Shown piece after piece: positions 44,377-58,200 of a stretch of DNA of 64,000 bases. How positions within the stretch are numbered: the stretch's first letter is position 1; each line of letters begins with the position of its first letter. The notes under the pieces are model-generated. The model had not been told where the DNA came from. It worked only from the letters and a program-made list of their open reading frames with translations, and did not search any database. The stretch is taken from NCBI RefSeq assembly GCF_037042905.1, contig NC_087250.1, positions 1,031,501 to 1,095,500 of the forward strand, written 5' to 3'. Made by a program: the position numbers and the translations under genes. The DNA comes from Lytechinus pictus. Lineage: Eukaryota > Echinodermata > Echinoidea > Temnopleuroida > Toxopneustidae.

Positions 44377-44931
44377 TAAAGGGATGGTCCGGACTGAAAA
44401 TATTCATATCTAACTAAATGAACAGAGTAAAATTCACAGAGCAAATAACAGTTTATCAATATTTCGTGAAAAACAATTATATGCACATCGTCATGAATAT
44501 TCATTAGGTTGGCTAATGATGTCACATCCTCACTTTCCTTTTTCTTATGTTATTACATGAAATCATAAAAATATCATCATGTGTAAATGATGTGTCTCCA
44601 TTATGATGAAATAAGTTGCGGCAATAAACAACTAATGCACTTAATCAGTTGTCCATCCAATTTTTTAAGTTCTTGGTAGAAATTTTTGAATAAACCTAAT
44701 TTCATATAATAAAACACACAAGAACAAGTGGGGATATGACATCATCAGCCCACCTAATGAATATTCATAAAGACATGCCTAGAACTGTTTCACCAGAATA
44801 ATGCAAATCTTTATAATTCGATAACTTTGTTATTTGTCATCCGATTTTGATCAAACTCAGCATTTTGCTCTGTGAATTTTATTCTATTTATTGAGATATG
44901 AATATATCTTCAGCCCTGAGCATCCCTTTAA
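44377..44931. mobile_element. Foldback MITE, AGGGATGGTCC family
   Basis: TTAA-AGGGATGGTCCGGACTG...CAGCCCTGAGCATCCCT-TTAA, with inverted inner arms (AATATTCATATCT against AGATATGAATATAT). TTAA flanks on both sides; no ORF. Confidence 0.75.
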
Positions 44932-45183
44932 TCCATCTGTGGTCTGATCTGTTTTACCGGAATAATGCAAATCTTTAAAATGCCATAACTTTGTTTTTCC
45001 TTGTCCAATATTAATTTTCAGTGTTATGTTTGTCTGATTTTTCTTAATCTGTTCAAATCATATTATTCTCAGCCTGGTGTACCCCTTTAATTGCGTGCGC
45101 TTAAAGGGAGTATTCCAGGATGAAAATAATATACTGACAGATAAATCAAACAAAACACTGAAAAGGGATAACTAATTTATGAC

Positions 45184-45415
45184 CGGGCATGGTGACTCAG
45201 TGGTAGAGCGTCCGCCTCATGAACGGGAGGTCGTGGGTTCGATCCCCGGCCGAGTCATACCAAAGACTTACAAAAATGGGACCTTCTGCCTTCTTGCTTG
45301 GCGTTCAGCATTTAGACTTGAGAAGGGTAATAATAACATATTATGTTATGCAGGGCCCGCTGGAAGAGCAGTCTTATGATTGAAGTGGCTACCCTGGGTA
45401 AATAAAACGTTATTA
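45184..45415 (+). mobile_element. tRNA-derived SINE
   Basis: The 5' part is tRNA-like: an A box (TGACTCAGTGGTAGAG, about 45193) and a B box (GGTTCGATCCC, 45236-45246). A non-tRNA body follows (GCAGGGCCCGCTGGAAGAGC, GTGGCTACCCTGGGTAAATA), then an (ATT)n-type tail. TTATGAC flanks it (45177-45183 and 45416-45422), a 7-bp target duplication. The conserved-looking body may be one of the SINE superfamily central domains; I cannot say which. It interrupts an older AAAGGGAGTATTCC repeat. Confidence 0.82.
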
Positions 45416-45529
45416 TTATGACATTCTAACGATTTGCATTATTTCAAATTTTGGGGAGGACTCTATGCATGATCTTCATGAATATAGCATATTGATGATT
45501 GTCACATCCCCACTTGTTATTTTGTAATG

Positions 45530-45693
45530 TTAAAGGTCAAGTCCACCTCAGAAAATGGTTGATTTGAATCAATAGAAAAAAAATCAAATGAGCATAATGC
45601 TGAAAATTTCATCAAAATCGAATGTAAAATAAAAAAGTTATTTTTCTCTTTTTATTCAAATCAACTTTTTGTTGGGATGGACTTGTCCTTTAA
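45530..45693. mobile_element. Foldback MITE, AAGTCCACC family (copy 4, internally deleted)
   Basis: TTAA-AGGTCAAGTCCACC... and ...GGATGGACTTGTCCT-TTAA, only 164 bp long. The mirrored centre is lost compared with the roughly 560-600 bp copies, leaving little more than the arms. Confidence 0.72.
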
Positions 45694-48600
45694 GAAAAAA
45701 AAATGAATTTACAAGTGATGTAATGCAATAGACAATAGACCATCTCGGTTGAATCACAAACAATGATAATTCCAAATAATTCAGAGATGAATGAAATATG
45801 AGTGGGCATGTCATTAGTCCCCTTATTTGCATAATGACCAGTGCAACTGTTCCATAAAAACTTTAAATTGTCATAACTTTCCTATTTTACATCTGAATTT
45901 TTCTCTATTCATTAAAATTCATGTTTTTTTATGAATTCGACCCTGAATTATTCATAAAATCATAAATATGCTTTACTTGATTTCAAGCTCACATACCTAT
46001 ATGTGAGGTCCATATATTTTGCAAATGGATTCTGACAAAATTTGTTTTGGTATAACATACAAGATCGAAATGTTGCTTTTGACCTGGTTTCATAAGATGC
46101 ATGAAACTTGAAAACAATCAAACTATCACCACCTATATTAAATCAACAACTGATGAAACTTAAAACTTTGCAGTAATAAATCAATTTATTATATTACAAT
46201 GTGGATGAAAACAATCAAATAACTTATACTTAGGGTGTGTTATAAAGATTTAAGGCATACTTCATACATAAATGCCTCGATTTCAATAGAGTTCATACAC
46301 AATCCAATAAAATTACCACCAAGTGCCCGTTTGCATATATATCAAAGGATTCTGCAATATAAGGTGTAATTGCTGAGAAATAATTAAAAATAAGCATGGG
46401 ATTCAAGTCAAATGTTGGGTATTTTCCAAGCAATGAAAATAAGCCAGTTCGTAGTTCCACTCTGCGCATGATCAGAGGAAGGTCATTTGTACTAAAGTGA
46501 CATGGTGGTTTAAAACTTAATGAGATAAGCACCAACTTTAATGTTTTGATTATTAATATATTCTTTTGAATTGTGTTTTTCATTTACATCCACAAAAAAC
46601 AACAATGCGTCAACGAATGACTGGTATTTCACAATTTGCCAGTACATTGTACAACACGCTATAATATGCATTTAAATTAGAAATGCAACAAGTACCTTAG
46701 AGTGTTCATTGGTGTGCTATCTTGTCACCTGGTCTATTCAAATTCTTCATCCTGCTATGTAAGGCATGTTTACGTAATATCTTACTTTGAAATCTGCCTA
46801 TCATAATGAAAGAAATGAAAGGTCATTTGACCAAAATTGTCCATGAAGTAACTTATTCTCCCACATGGGCTAATCTGTGTTGTTCATGTACACAAAGTCC
46901 TTTTTTTTTTTTTCAAAGTTCAGTTGATGTAACTGTACCAGCTCTGGTTCCACATGATATAGTGACAGTCAAGTTTGGTTTTACAGACATTCTTGTGAAA
47001 TAAGTGTTTATTGCAACTATTTTGATTTATCTTTAAATTCTCAGTTACGTGTGGTAAGTAATGGCTGACTATATAGGTTAGAAAATGCTCATGGGAGGCA
47101 CTATAGAGTACTGAAGTGTGACGTCGGTTGCCATGGAGTCATGGCGGGCTGGTTCTAAACAGAGTTACAGCTGAGGATCGTCTGTACACATTTGTATTTG
47201 CAAATGACTTTGGCTTGTCTGAAAGATAGGTTTCAAGCGATCAAATTCTGATAGCAGCCATTTTCTCCTATGAGAAACACATGTTTCCATTCGGCGGGTT
47301 CATTTGTGTAGAACCAGGCCGCCATGACACCATGGCAACTGATGTCATCCCTTCGGTACTCTGTACCTCGTATCTATCAATGAGATTTTAAAAAGCAATA
47401 CACGAGTATACTAGTAGCAGAAACCAAGACTACATACAATGTATTATGATGGACACATCAATGATGTGTTGAGGGTACCATACTCTTTCAGATTCAAAAG
47501 ATAATAACCGATCTTTACACTATAGTCAATTGGTTTCATTGTGTGATGCAAGCTTGTGAGAAAGAACCTCATCAATCAATATTCAATAAATTATGCAATA
47601 GAAACATAAGATACATCAAATCTATACAAAAAAAATCATTTAAAATAAACTAGCAGAAGAATTATGTACACACTCAATATTATATCTAAATACTATCAAT
47701 AAGAAAAGATATTTTACTTCATTGCCAATACCATTACCCAACAAAAACAAAACAAAAACCCCAAACAAAGAAGTTAAACTTAGATGGGATTAGGAATCAA
47801 ACCAGGGTGGTGTTTCATAAAACTGTTCAGAGCAACTTTAAGAACTAGTGAACCTTTCTTTATACACGCTAAACCATCGCCAATGAACATTTTGGTGTAT
47901 ACCATTTACCACAAGAAAAGATCAATGGTAACCTGCATGGAATCCTTGATTCTGATTGGCTGTTGATCAGTGTTACCATGGTAGTTACCATTGCATGGCA
48001 AAGTTACCATGATAGTAACTTTTATGCAATAGGTCCAAGGTGGGTGTTTCATAAAGCTGTTTGGAAGTACAAGTGACTGTACGACCAATTGATGACCTTT
48101 CTTAGGAATGTGATCAATATAAGACGTATCATTTACAAGATAAGATAGGTCACCAGTTGTTTGTAAAAGTTCATCATAACTTAGGAAAAGATTTACCAAA
48201 AACCCACCTGGGGATGAAGAAAAAAAAATCACTCAAAATAAATACTTTTTAATGGAGAAGAATAAATGTTACATGAGAAGTCATATCTATCTCAACTTGG
48301 TAAGTATACAGGGAGGCCACTGTCAAGGAATTGATAGAAATAGGGGATAATAATCCGCCCCTAGTTTATATACAAAAAAAGGTATTTTCAATGGCTGAAA
48401 AATAATACAGATTACCTGCATGTTAAAACAAATTCTCCATAATTGGAATAATCACCATGGTCAAATCAATACGAGACTACAGGTTAGCATGCCTTAATTG
48501 ACATTCCATTAGCTGAACATTCATCCATAAGTCAAATATTTGCCCACGTCAGTGCAAACTTGCTTAAACTGACATACCATAAGTCGTATGTCTCACCTAA

Positions 48601-48699
48601 GTCAAACAAATTTCTGCAGTACCTAAATATTCAAATTGGGTAAGATTACCTGCATTTCTAATTGATTTCCCATTTACTTGAACTGTGATAAGGCATTCA
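45694..48699. other. Non-coding; includes probable 3' UTR of the zinc-finger gene
   Basis: No ORF of note. It holds a foldback MITE at 47106-47361 and two GTTTCATAAA-ended repeats (about 47808 and 48045) with TTACCATG motifs between. The part nearest 48700 would be the 3' UTR of the - strand gene. Confidence 0.45.
47106..47361. mobile_element. 256-bp foldback MITE
   Basis: About 50-bp arms: GAGTACTGAAGTGTGACGTC then GTTGCCATGG and CATGGCGG at the left, and the inverted CCGCCATGACACCATGGC and CCTTCGGTACTC at the right. Central loop about 150 bp, no ORF. Confidence 0.65.
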
Positions 48700-51600
48700 T
48701 CAATGGTTTTTGATCATATGATCTACAAGATGACCACTTTGTGTGAAACACATCTTACATTCATAACATTCATAAGGTTTTTCACCGGTATGTATCCTAA
48801 GATGAATATTAGCAGCACTCTTATCAGTAAATTGTTTCTGACATACATTACATTCATAACGCTTTACTCCTCTATGTGTATTCATATGCCGCTTCATAGA
48901 GCTACGATCCCTGAACTGTCTTCCGCAATCCTCACAGGTATATGGCTTCTCACCGGTATGGATCGTAGAATGGCTAACTAAGTAAGATTTCCTGGCAAAG
49001 CGTTTATGACAGACCTCGCACTCAAAGCGCTTCTCCTCATCGTGTATGACCTTATGTTTCTGAAGAGTTTTCTTAGTCTTGAAGAACTTTTCACAGATTT
49101 CACACTGGAATTCTGTGTTTTCAGTCGTGACAACATCTTCCTGGATAACAACCTCTGTGACATTGTCCATCATAACCTGTGCAGCCATCATGGTTTCAGC
49201 TAAAGCCTGAGATGCGACACGCTGTTCTGCTTCATGCTCAACTAAATGAGCTGTCAAGTTCTCTTGTCCAAGGATTTGTTTCTGACAAACGCCGCATTCA
49301 AAGAGCGTCTTCTTCCGATGTGTCTTAGCATGCGCTCTCATATTAGTAGCAGTCCAGAACATCTTCCCGCATACTTCACAGGAATGTGACTTCTCACCTG
49401 TATGCATTTTAACATGAGAGTTAAGGGCACTTTTGTCTGCAAATGCTCGATCACATGTTCCACATTTGTAAGGTTTCAACCCAGTATGGATGATCTTATG
49501 CCTTCTGAGTGTTCCAGGTTCTGTGAAGGCTTTATTGCAGACATCGCACACGTACGGTTTCTCTCCCGTATGCACACGTACATGGTTGACAAGACGAGGT
49601 TTGGTTGGGAAGGCCTTGCCACAAAAAGTACACAAGAATGGCTTCACACCTGTGTGTATTCTCAAGTGTGTATAATAACTTGATTTAGACCTTAAGACTC
49701 TGTTGCAGATATCACAAGTGAATATTTTCTGCGGAGGCTTTTTTGGTTTGATACCTTGATGAAGTTTCATGTGAGCATTGAGGAAGTTCTGCCGTACAAA
49801 CCTACGAGAACAAATGTTACATTCATATGGTCTGTCTCCTAAGTGCATCCGCTTGTGAAGATTCAGATATGATTTGTCCCGAAAAGACTTGCCACAAAGA
49901 TCGCATAAGAATGGCTTTGCTCCCGTATGGATGGACTTATGCCGACGTTGGGAGGTCTTATCAGAAAACCTTTTATCGCAGAGGGAACAGCCGTATGGTT
50001 TCTCACCAGTGTGTACCCTTTGATGACGCACTAGGTAACTCTTTTGGGCAAATGTATGGTCACATATATCACACTTGAATGTCTGCACCTCTTTCTTTGC
50101 TTTGGTTACCTTAGCTGGCATAGGGATCATCTCTTCCTCTTCATTATTCAGTTCTTCGTGGGTTTCTTTATGTTTAATCAGCTCTTCCTTCTCCTCAAAC
50201 TCTCTTTTACAGATACGGCATCTATACACCATCTTGAGACCAGTATCTTCAGAGCTTTGAATCTCTCCCTTGTCTTCCATTCCTTTCCTATGGACTTTCT
50301 TCTCATGCATTGTACGTTGTCCTTTCTGACGAAACCCTTTATCACAGAACGAACATTTGAAGGGTTTCTCCGCAGAGTGCACTCTCATATGTGACGCACA
50401 CGCACTCTGGTCACTGAAAGACTTCTCGCAAAAACCACACTTGAAAGGTTTTTGGCCGGTGTGTATGCGTTCATGCCTCCTGAGTGATTTGGCGTTGTAG
50501 AAGGTTTTGTTACACACGGAGCACTTGGGACCTTGACCGGTATGTAGCTTCATGTGATACTTTAGACTGACAGACGTAGAGAATATCTTATTACACACCT
50601 CACATGCATAGACTTTCCCTTGTTTACCATGTTTCTTGCTATGCATGGTGAAGGTACGAAGATTAGGAAAATCCTGCTTGCATATTGGGCACTTGAAGAT
50701 CTTGTTTGTAGATTTCTTGGTGTTATCTGTTGATTTGCCTTCTTTGGTGACATACTCGGTATGGGTCTCCATGTGTTTTTCTCTCTCTTTCTTGTAAAGG
50801 AATGTTTCAGAGCAGAAAGGACAGGAGAACTGCTTTCCACATTTACCTGATATTTTGTGTTTTTCCAAACTGCTCGGGCTAAGGAATGCTTTGGGACACC
50901 CATCGCATCGCAGGAGCTTCTCTTCTTTGTGGTCCTGTCCTCCGTGTGTCAGTCGATGGGTTCTCATCTGAAACCCAGTGTAAAACTTCATCTGACAAAC
51001 ATCGCATTCCACCTGCTTGTCACCTGCATGGCGTTTCTTATGGCTTTTCAACGATGAGGCATCACTGAATCTCATATCACACAGATCACATTTGTATGGC
51101 TTGGTACCTTGGTGGATGATCTTGTGTCGTCTCAGACCTCCATAGCTCCCGAAGGTTTTTTCACACTGGGTACATTTGTAAGGGCGTTCTCCTGTGTGCG
51201 TGTTGAGATGTTCTTTGAGAATCCAGGATGTCCGGAAACTCTTTGAGCAGTGTGGACAATCCCAACTTGCATGTGTGGATTCATGCCGAGTCAACTGACG
51301 CACACTCACAAAGGTCTTCTTGCACACTGGACACTCGGCTCTTTCACCCTTTCCTTCCTTCGTTTTCTTCTTGACTATCTCTTCTTCCTCACTGCTTGAT
51401 GGCTCTTTTTTTATGTCTACATGAACCAATCTCTGATGCATCTTCAAACCTTTCTGTGAGTTGAAGGATTTCTCACATTCATCACATTTAAACTTCTTTG
51501 AGGCAGGTTCTTCCCAATCACTGTCATTGTCATCAACCTCTTCACCATCCTCATCTTCATCATTCTCTGCTTCATCTACAGTCTTCGTCATCTCTTCCTG

Positions 51601-52241
51601 TCCTTCATCTACAGTCTTCGTCATCTCTTCCTGTCCTTCATCTACAGTCTCTGTTACCTCTTCCTGTCCTTCATCTACAGTCTTCGTCATCTCTTCCTGT
51701 CCTTCAACTAAAGTCTCTGTCACCTCTTCCTGTCCTTCATCTACAGTCTTCCCTATTGATCTCACATGGCTGATATACTTATTATTTGCTGTCTCATCTA
51801 CTGCTGCTTCCATAGTCTCCCCAAGCTCTTCTTCTTCATGGACAACCTTATGGCAGATGAGGTAACTCTCCTTGGTAAACATTGACCCACAGATATTACA
51901 CATAAACATCTTAGGCCGACTATGCAACATCATATGCTTTGCAAGAAGTGCCTCATTATCAAAGCAAGCCTCACATTCTTCACATTTAGAAAGGGAATGT
52001 TTCTGCTTCATGTGTTTCATCCTCTGTCCATCTGTGTCAAATAACTTATTGCAGTAGCGACAAAGGTAAGGTGATTCTTCTTTGGCATGAGATTTCTCAT
52101 GGGCACGGTGTTGCCTTTCTGTTCTGAACTCTTTCCAGCAGTAATGACAGACTTTATGGGATGCTTCTGGTGTCTTTACTGGAGCTTGTTTCCTGGGGGT
52201 ACCCCTTGACACAGACTTCATATTGGAATCACGTTTGGTTC
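48700..52241 (-). CDS. Last exon: array of about 33 C2H2 zinc fingers
   Basis: Encodes about 1180 residues. Four fingers come first. An acidic segment with five or six TVDEGQEEMTK-type 11-residue repeats follows (33-bp DNA repeat, about 51580-51750). Then come about 29 more fingers in clusters. Many have the TGEKPY/TGxKPF linker, typical of sequence-specific DNA binding. One finger (CDGCPKAF...) ends in C instead of H. Another acidic linker (LNNEEEEMIPMP) splits the array. There is no KRAB, BTB or SCAN domain here. Low-scoring frames on the opposite strand are shadows. Confidence 0.93.
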
Positions 52242-55200
52242 CTGCAAAGCAAGACAATGCATAAAAATATTACTCAATAAAGAAATCTGCTATCATGCCA
52301 ACATCATATTTTATATCGTAGTTTTTGTTATACTAGTAATGATTCACTAAATCTGTATACAAGTTTATCATGTCTCAATGTCTACCTTCAACCCTACATA
52401 GACTGGGCCATTTCAACGCCTAAAAAGAGGGGGGGGGGGTGATTCAGCCCCCATTACGATCTCGGCCATCGATCGCAACAAAAATTGGCCCGCGCATTAC
52501 CCATTGCACAATCTACAAAACTATAAACTTCTGTGAAAAATCTCATTACTAATTAATTATGCTTATTTATGGATAAAATCAAAAGTTTGCTCTAACTAAA
52601 TAATTCTCCTAAAATGCTAATTTTTGGTTCACAGACTCTTTATAGTAAATCTGATCAAATAATTTTTTTTTTACTGTTTTGTCAATGGAAATTGTCGGGA
52701 ACTTTATTTGACCATAAACAAGATGAAAATAATTTATATTAATCAGTAAAAGGATAAATAGTGACACATTTATGAATTTTGGCTAAAAACACTATTTGGA
52801 TTGGATTTGTACACAAATTCACATTTTTTTATAGCAATTTTGGGTCAACATGCACTTACAAAATTTTGCGCAATTTCAGAACCGCGTATTCGCGGGTCGC
52901 AATTTTGGTCTAAAAAGTTGCGCAAGACTTGTAAACAAAAAGTCAGCAAGTGATACAGTCAAAAAAATTTGCGTGACGGATTTATTGCTAAAAATGTCAA
53001 GGGGGGGGGGGCTGATTCAACCCCCAGGCTTATTAGGGGTAACTCATGCAATTTAATATCATACATATACATATAATATGGATGAAATGAATCAAATTAA
53101 ATCGAAAACATTTCCTTTGATATGCTGTGCTTATTCAAAGGTCTCATCCATTCTAATAAAAATCTGACTTTAATAAACAAATGAAATTAAAACAAACTTC
53201 ATACACAACATGCAAAATACCATTGAAAAGGAAATAAAATAAGTTATGAAACTTTTCGGTATTGTTTATTAGCACAAAACAGTGAGGTAAATATATGTCA
53301 CATCTTTTACATTTGGTTCTTTGTGGGATGGATTCTGCCCCCCCCCCCTTCTGCCCGAGATCTCAGCAAAAGATCATGTTAGAAAAAATTGTTGGGGGGA
53401 GGGCAAATTTTGCCCCCCCCCCCTATTGGGGTTTAAGTTGATCCATGGAATGGTTAAGATTTCACAAAAAGAAGCTTTTTTTCAGGTTTACAATTTAAAT
53501 GTTACCTCTTTAATTACTATTCTTTTCCGCGAGACATGAGTCAAGTTCGAAGATGATCTGTCAAATGGTATATTTTTCAGGTTATCAAGGCAAGGAACAT
53601 TGGATGGACGGTAACACAGATGGCTAAAAATCCAAACTGGTAACTAACTTCTGTGAGAGTATGAGTGCAGGCAAACAAACAAAGTGTATATCATTTCTGA
53701 GCTGTTAAAACCTTGTATCTCAAAATGAAATTTGGATGAAAGCTTAGAATAAGCTAGATTTAAAGTTGAATTAAGAAGACGATTCCAAATATTGAGATAT
53801 TTATATTAATAGCAACCTTACAACCCCCCAAACACTAAGAGGTGATTCGACCCCCCATTTTCTTTTTTCAAAATAGTGAATTTGAACGATTTATCCCTAC
53901 CCATTTTCCCTGAGTTCGCTCCTGCAATGCCTACCGAGATGGGTGTTCTTTGAGTGTGACGTCACCGGGGGGTATTCGGTCTCGGTGTAGTAAGCAAGGC
54001 AGTGCCGCTTTGTGTACTATGCACGTACGCCTTCATATGGAATAACTGCAGTTGAAGTTGTATCTGCGAGCCATAGAACTTGCAAAGAGGAAATGATTAA
54101 AATATTTGTGGCCGTACTATTATTCCAAATATGTAAATTCCCTCATAATGATACCATAGACCCTAAAGGAATAATTTCAAGGTGAATAATATGAAATTTG
54201 ATCGAGATCTTCTCACCAGTCGATAACGTAGCAGACGTGTTATTATGACATATTTATCCGCGTGTGACGCGGCTCTTGCAAAAAAACACAGTTGGTTGCG
54301 GAATTGCTTTGTGCCGACCGGCCGCCCGCTCCGGCGCAGCTAGCTGTCGAGCTACCGTACCGCATACCTTTCTTGTTGTCTTCAACCATAGATATGTATA
54401 CTAATTACTATAATATCCCTCTGTCTTCAACTCACTTGCGAATTGCGTTTGTATGTGTGACGGTGACCCCTAGCGTAATTAAATATAGAAAACAACTCAG
54501 AAGGCCGAGAAAGAATAATACGTTTGGTTCAAGATTGTTCTGTGGAATGAGCTATGAGTGGAAATGATCCAGAGGATATAAAAGTGGAGTCAAAGACAAA
54601 AGAAAAGAAGAAAAAACGCCAGGGGATCGCTGCACGGCCATGAACTAAGTCGACGTACCAGACCATAACAGTACACTCAATGCCTGGGTGTTGTGTCTAC
54701 TAGTATTATGCGTTCAGCGCGCGCTGAGCGAGAGCTGAGCTAGCCGCCGGAATTACTTTCCAGCTATTCACTTGATTGAACATCGTGATAAAATAAATGA
54801 GAAATAGTGAAAATATCATTCAATAACTCACTGTTTGCTATCTTACATCATGATTGAAGAGTTCATGATGGTTATTCATACTGTTTTTTATACAGGGAAA
54901 GTAAAGATTTGTACATATCAGTCATATTTGTTTGATTTGAGTTGCTTTGAAAAAAAATTGTAAAATATCTTTCTCTCTCTGCATAGCATTTCTGTATGAC
55001 ATTCAGGCACCTCTTATACTAAATTCCCCCCGGTGACGTCACACTCCGAGTGGCTTTTCTGTACACTCGTCTCTCGGGCTCTGACATGTGGCTAATTTCA
55101 TAGACTTTCAAAGCAAAATATCGAGAAGGCAGAGGATTTTTGTGACATGCTATCTGTTTGAACAACTTATATATACTATATATTGTGTGTAGAACCTATA

Positions 55201-58200
55201 TTTATGGAAACTCACCCCCTTCTTAATTCAACTTTAAGAGTGATAACATGGGTAGCAACCTTCTTTTCCTCAAGATTTCTTCACAGGTATCAAAAGACTG
55301 TTTTCAGACAATATGAGACTGCCACAGCCTTTTCTAAGCTGCCCTCAAAGTTTTTGAGATACAAGATTTTATCAGCCCAGTCACGGCATAACACACACAA
55401 ATAAACAATTTTTTTATACTAACCTTGGGTTTTATTAGAGGATTGCTCTAGCTCTGCATTATTTGAGCGTTTTGTTACTGACGTAGCATTCTGATTGTTG
55501 ATCTCAGTTTCTCTTATCACAGTATCTGCACTCTCATTGGTCAACTCAGCCTCCCGACCTGCACTAACATTGGTCACCTCTGTTTCTGGGTTCATGGTGT
55601 CTGTGCTCTGATTGGCCAATCCAACTTGAGGTGTGATAGTATCTGTGCTCTGATTGGCCAATCCAACTTGAGGGGTGACAGGATCTGCGCTCTGATTGGT
55701 CGATCCAACTTGAGGTGTGACAGTTTTTGTGCTCTGATTGGTCGATCCAACTTGAGGTGTGATAGTATCTGTGCTCTGATTGGTCGATCCAACTTGAGGT
55801 GTGATAGTATCTGTGTTCTGATTGGTCAATCCAACTTGAGGTGTGATAGTATCTGTGCTCTGATTGGTCAATCCAACTTGTGGTGTGATAGTATCTGCGC
55901 TCTGATTGGTCAATTCTGACTCCATCATGACGGGTTCTGCAGTCTCATTTGTCAAACAAGAATCTGGTCTCAAGATAACTGAACACTGGTTGGTCACTTC
56001 AGATTCAAGTAAGGCAGGAGTAGAGTTCTCATTGGTTAAGCTAGCTTCTTGGTTCATATTATCAGCGCTCTGATTGGTCAATTCATCTGGTATTTGTATA
56101 ACAGTATCTATGCTATGATTGGTTGGTAGTCTATCTCTGCCTATGGTTTCTAAATTGATTTCTATCGCCTCTGCTTGATTAGGTAACTTGTCGACCTCAC
56201 CTCTCTCAACAATCTCTAGCAAACTCTCTGTATTGTGGAGAAAAAAAAATTTAGAGAAATAATTTGAATAATGTTCTCGCCAGTTTTACAATGTATGCTG
56301 TTTGCCCTAATAGTTTTACTCTGAATTAAATTGTTGATTGTGGAATCTCTGACTTACCAAATTTTGAAAACTTAAAAATTTGTTAATGATGATAGTGTTG
56401 GGTCAAAATAACCGCACACTATAGTTTAATGTACATATTCATGCATAGTTTGTGACAATATGAAAATCTATTTAATGAGAACATTACTTTTAAATACAGA
56501 GCATAACAACAACAGTGCGGAACCCATTTCAGATAAATCAACTTCATAGTTTACTATAATTTCCACATTTAGTCCCAAGCTTCACAAGATTTTCATTGCT
56601 ATTAAAATACATGGTAGGAAAGACCAAAAGAAATGATTGACATTGATATCTTTATTTAACACAGAACCAAGAATCAGAGGAATTAATATCATGAAAGAGC
56701 TAAATGCATGTAATTTTGGTTCGAGTGGTTTAGATTGATTTTCCCTGTAAAAAAATGTCATAGGGAATACAACTCCAACCACATTTTCAATATGCGCAAT
56801 CATTGTATCCCTCTTTCAAATGCAAAGTCAATGCATGTACTGCTGACCACATACTTGCATATTAAGTGAGAACAGCATTGTTTGCTTCAGTACACGTTTC
56901 CAGTCATTAGTTCATTTAATAGAAAATTTGTATGGCAACACCTTGAAAATTCCCACACATCTAAGAAACTAAAATATTGCTGCCTGGAAATGTAATCATA
57001 TAGAGTAGCACTTGTACTTCTTTTTCTGCAAAAAAAACCCCCTCAAAATCAATGTTTTAGACAAAAATCACTGGTTTATTTTCAAAGTCTTTGACATAAT
57101 GTGAATTCATGTATTTCATCTGTCCACTGGTCTTGAGGAAATTACAACTCAGTAGAAAACATGTGAATCACTGATCAGACATTATTTAAAATACAAACAA
57201 AAAGAGAGAATCTGGATTTTATTAATGATTAATTTCTTCCCAATTGTTCCAGATGCATTATTATACAAATAATGCATGCAGCCGAGTGCGTTAGTGGAAA
57301 TGCAGAGCACGCGAGGTTTCTGTAGATAGGTGCCGCACTGTGCACGAGCCGCTTGCGGCGAGTGCCCAGTGTGCTCCATCTGAAGAAACCGAGCTTTCTC
57401 TGCATTTACTTTTACGCACGACAGAGCAAGTGCATTATTTGTTTTATAAAATAGCAACACAGAAACAATTTTTTAAAAAGTTACAGTAGTTTTGTTGGAC
57501 TTCTACCGCACTGGTTTGCTCGAGCGTGCAATGTCAATTTTCGTTGCACACCTTTTGCACTACCGTGCAGTGCACACAAAAAATTGGATGTCATGTGACG
57601 CGTATTGACCAATCGCGATGCTTGAAATAATACAGCTATTTTATAAACTTAAATATTCTTTTGTTGTTTATTGTCATACTGTGACTCAGCTTGTTGCATA
57701 TTGTTTATTATTGATGCAATTATACCAAATAAAGCACATTCATACATTATCATTCCATATAATTTGTTATATCATAATTTTTCAAATTGTCACAAAAAAG
57801 ACAAAAATAAAATTGTCTCATTGGAGAGCTAATGTATCTTTGTTTCCATAGTGAATTTTTTTATGATTCTAACCTTGAGTATGGTTGCTATGGTGATGAT
57901 CGTCTTCCACGATCATCTCAGTGTTCTGTTCTGCTACTGGTAACTCAACATAAATGCTTTCTGTTAAACCAAGTTGTTGGAGATCCTGACCTATAGATCA
58001 AAGGCATGTGACAAGGAATTAATAAATAGCAATGATAATAATAATAATATAATAATGATAATAATAAAAATGATAACAATAAAATGATGATAATCATAAT
58101 AGCTAAAATAATAACAATAATTATAACAAGAATAATTATCACCCGTATCAGACATCTGAGCTGGTAATTTAAAAAAAAGTATTCCTAGATTTTCTGAATA

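Noticed and set aside
45184..45254. A functional tRNA with CAT in the loop
   Set aside because: Acceptor stem does not pair properly, and a SINE body, tail and target duplication follow.
55626..55919. 97-aa + strand frame with repeats
   Set aside because: Opposite-strand shadow of the 42-bp coding repeat in exon 4 of the zinc-finger gene.
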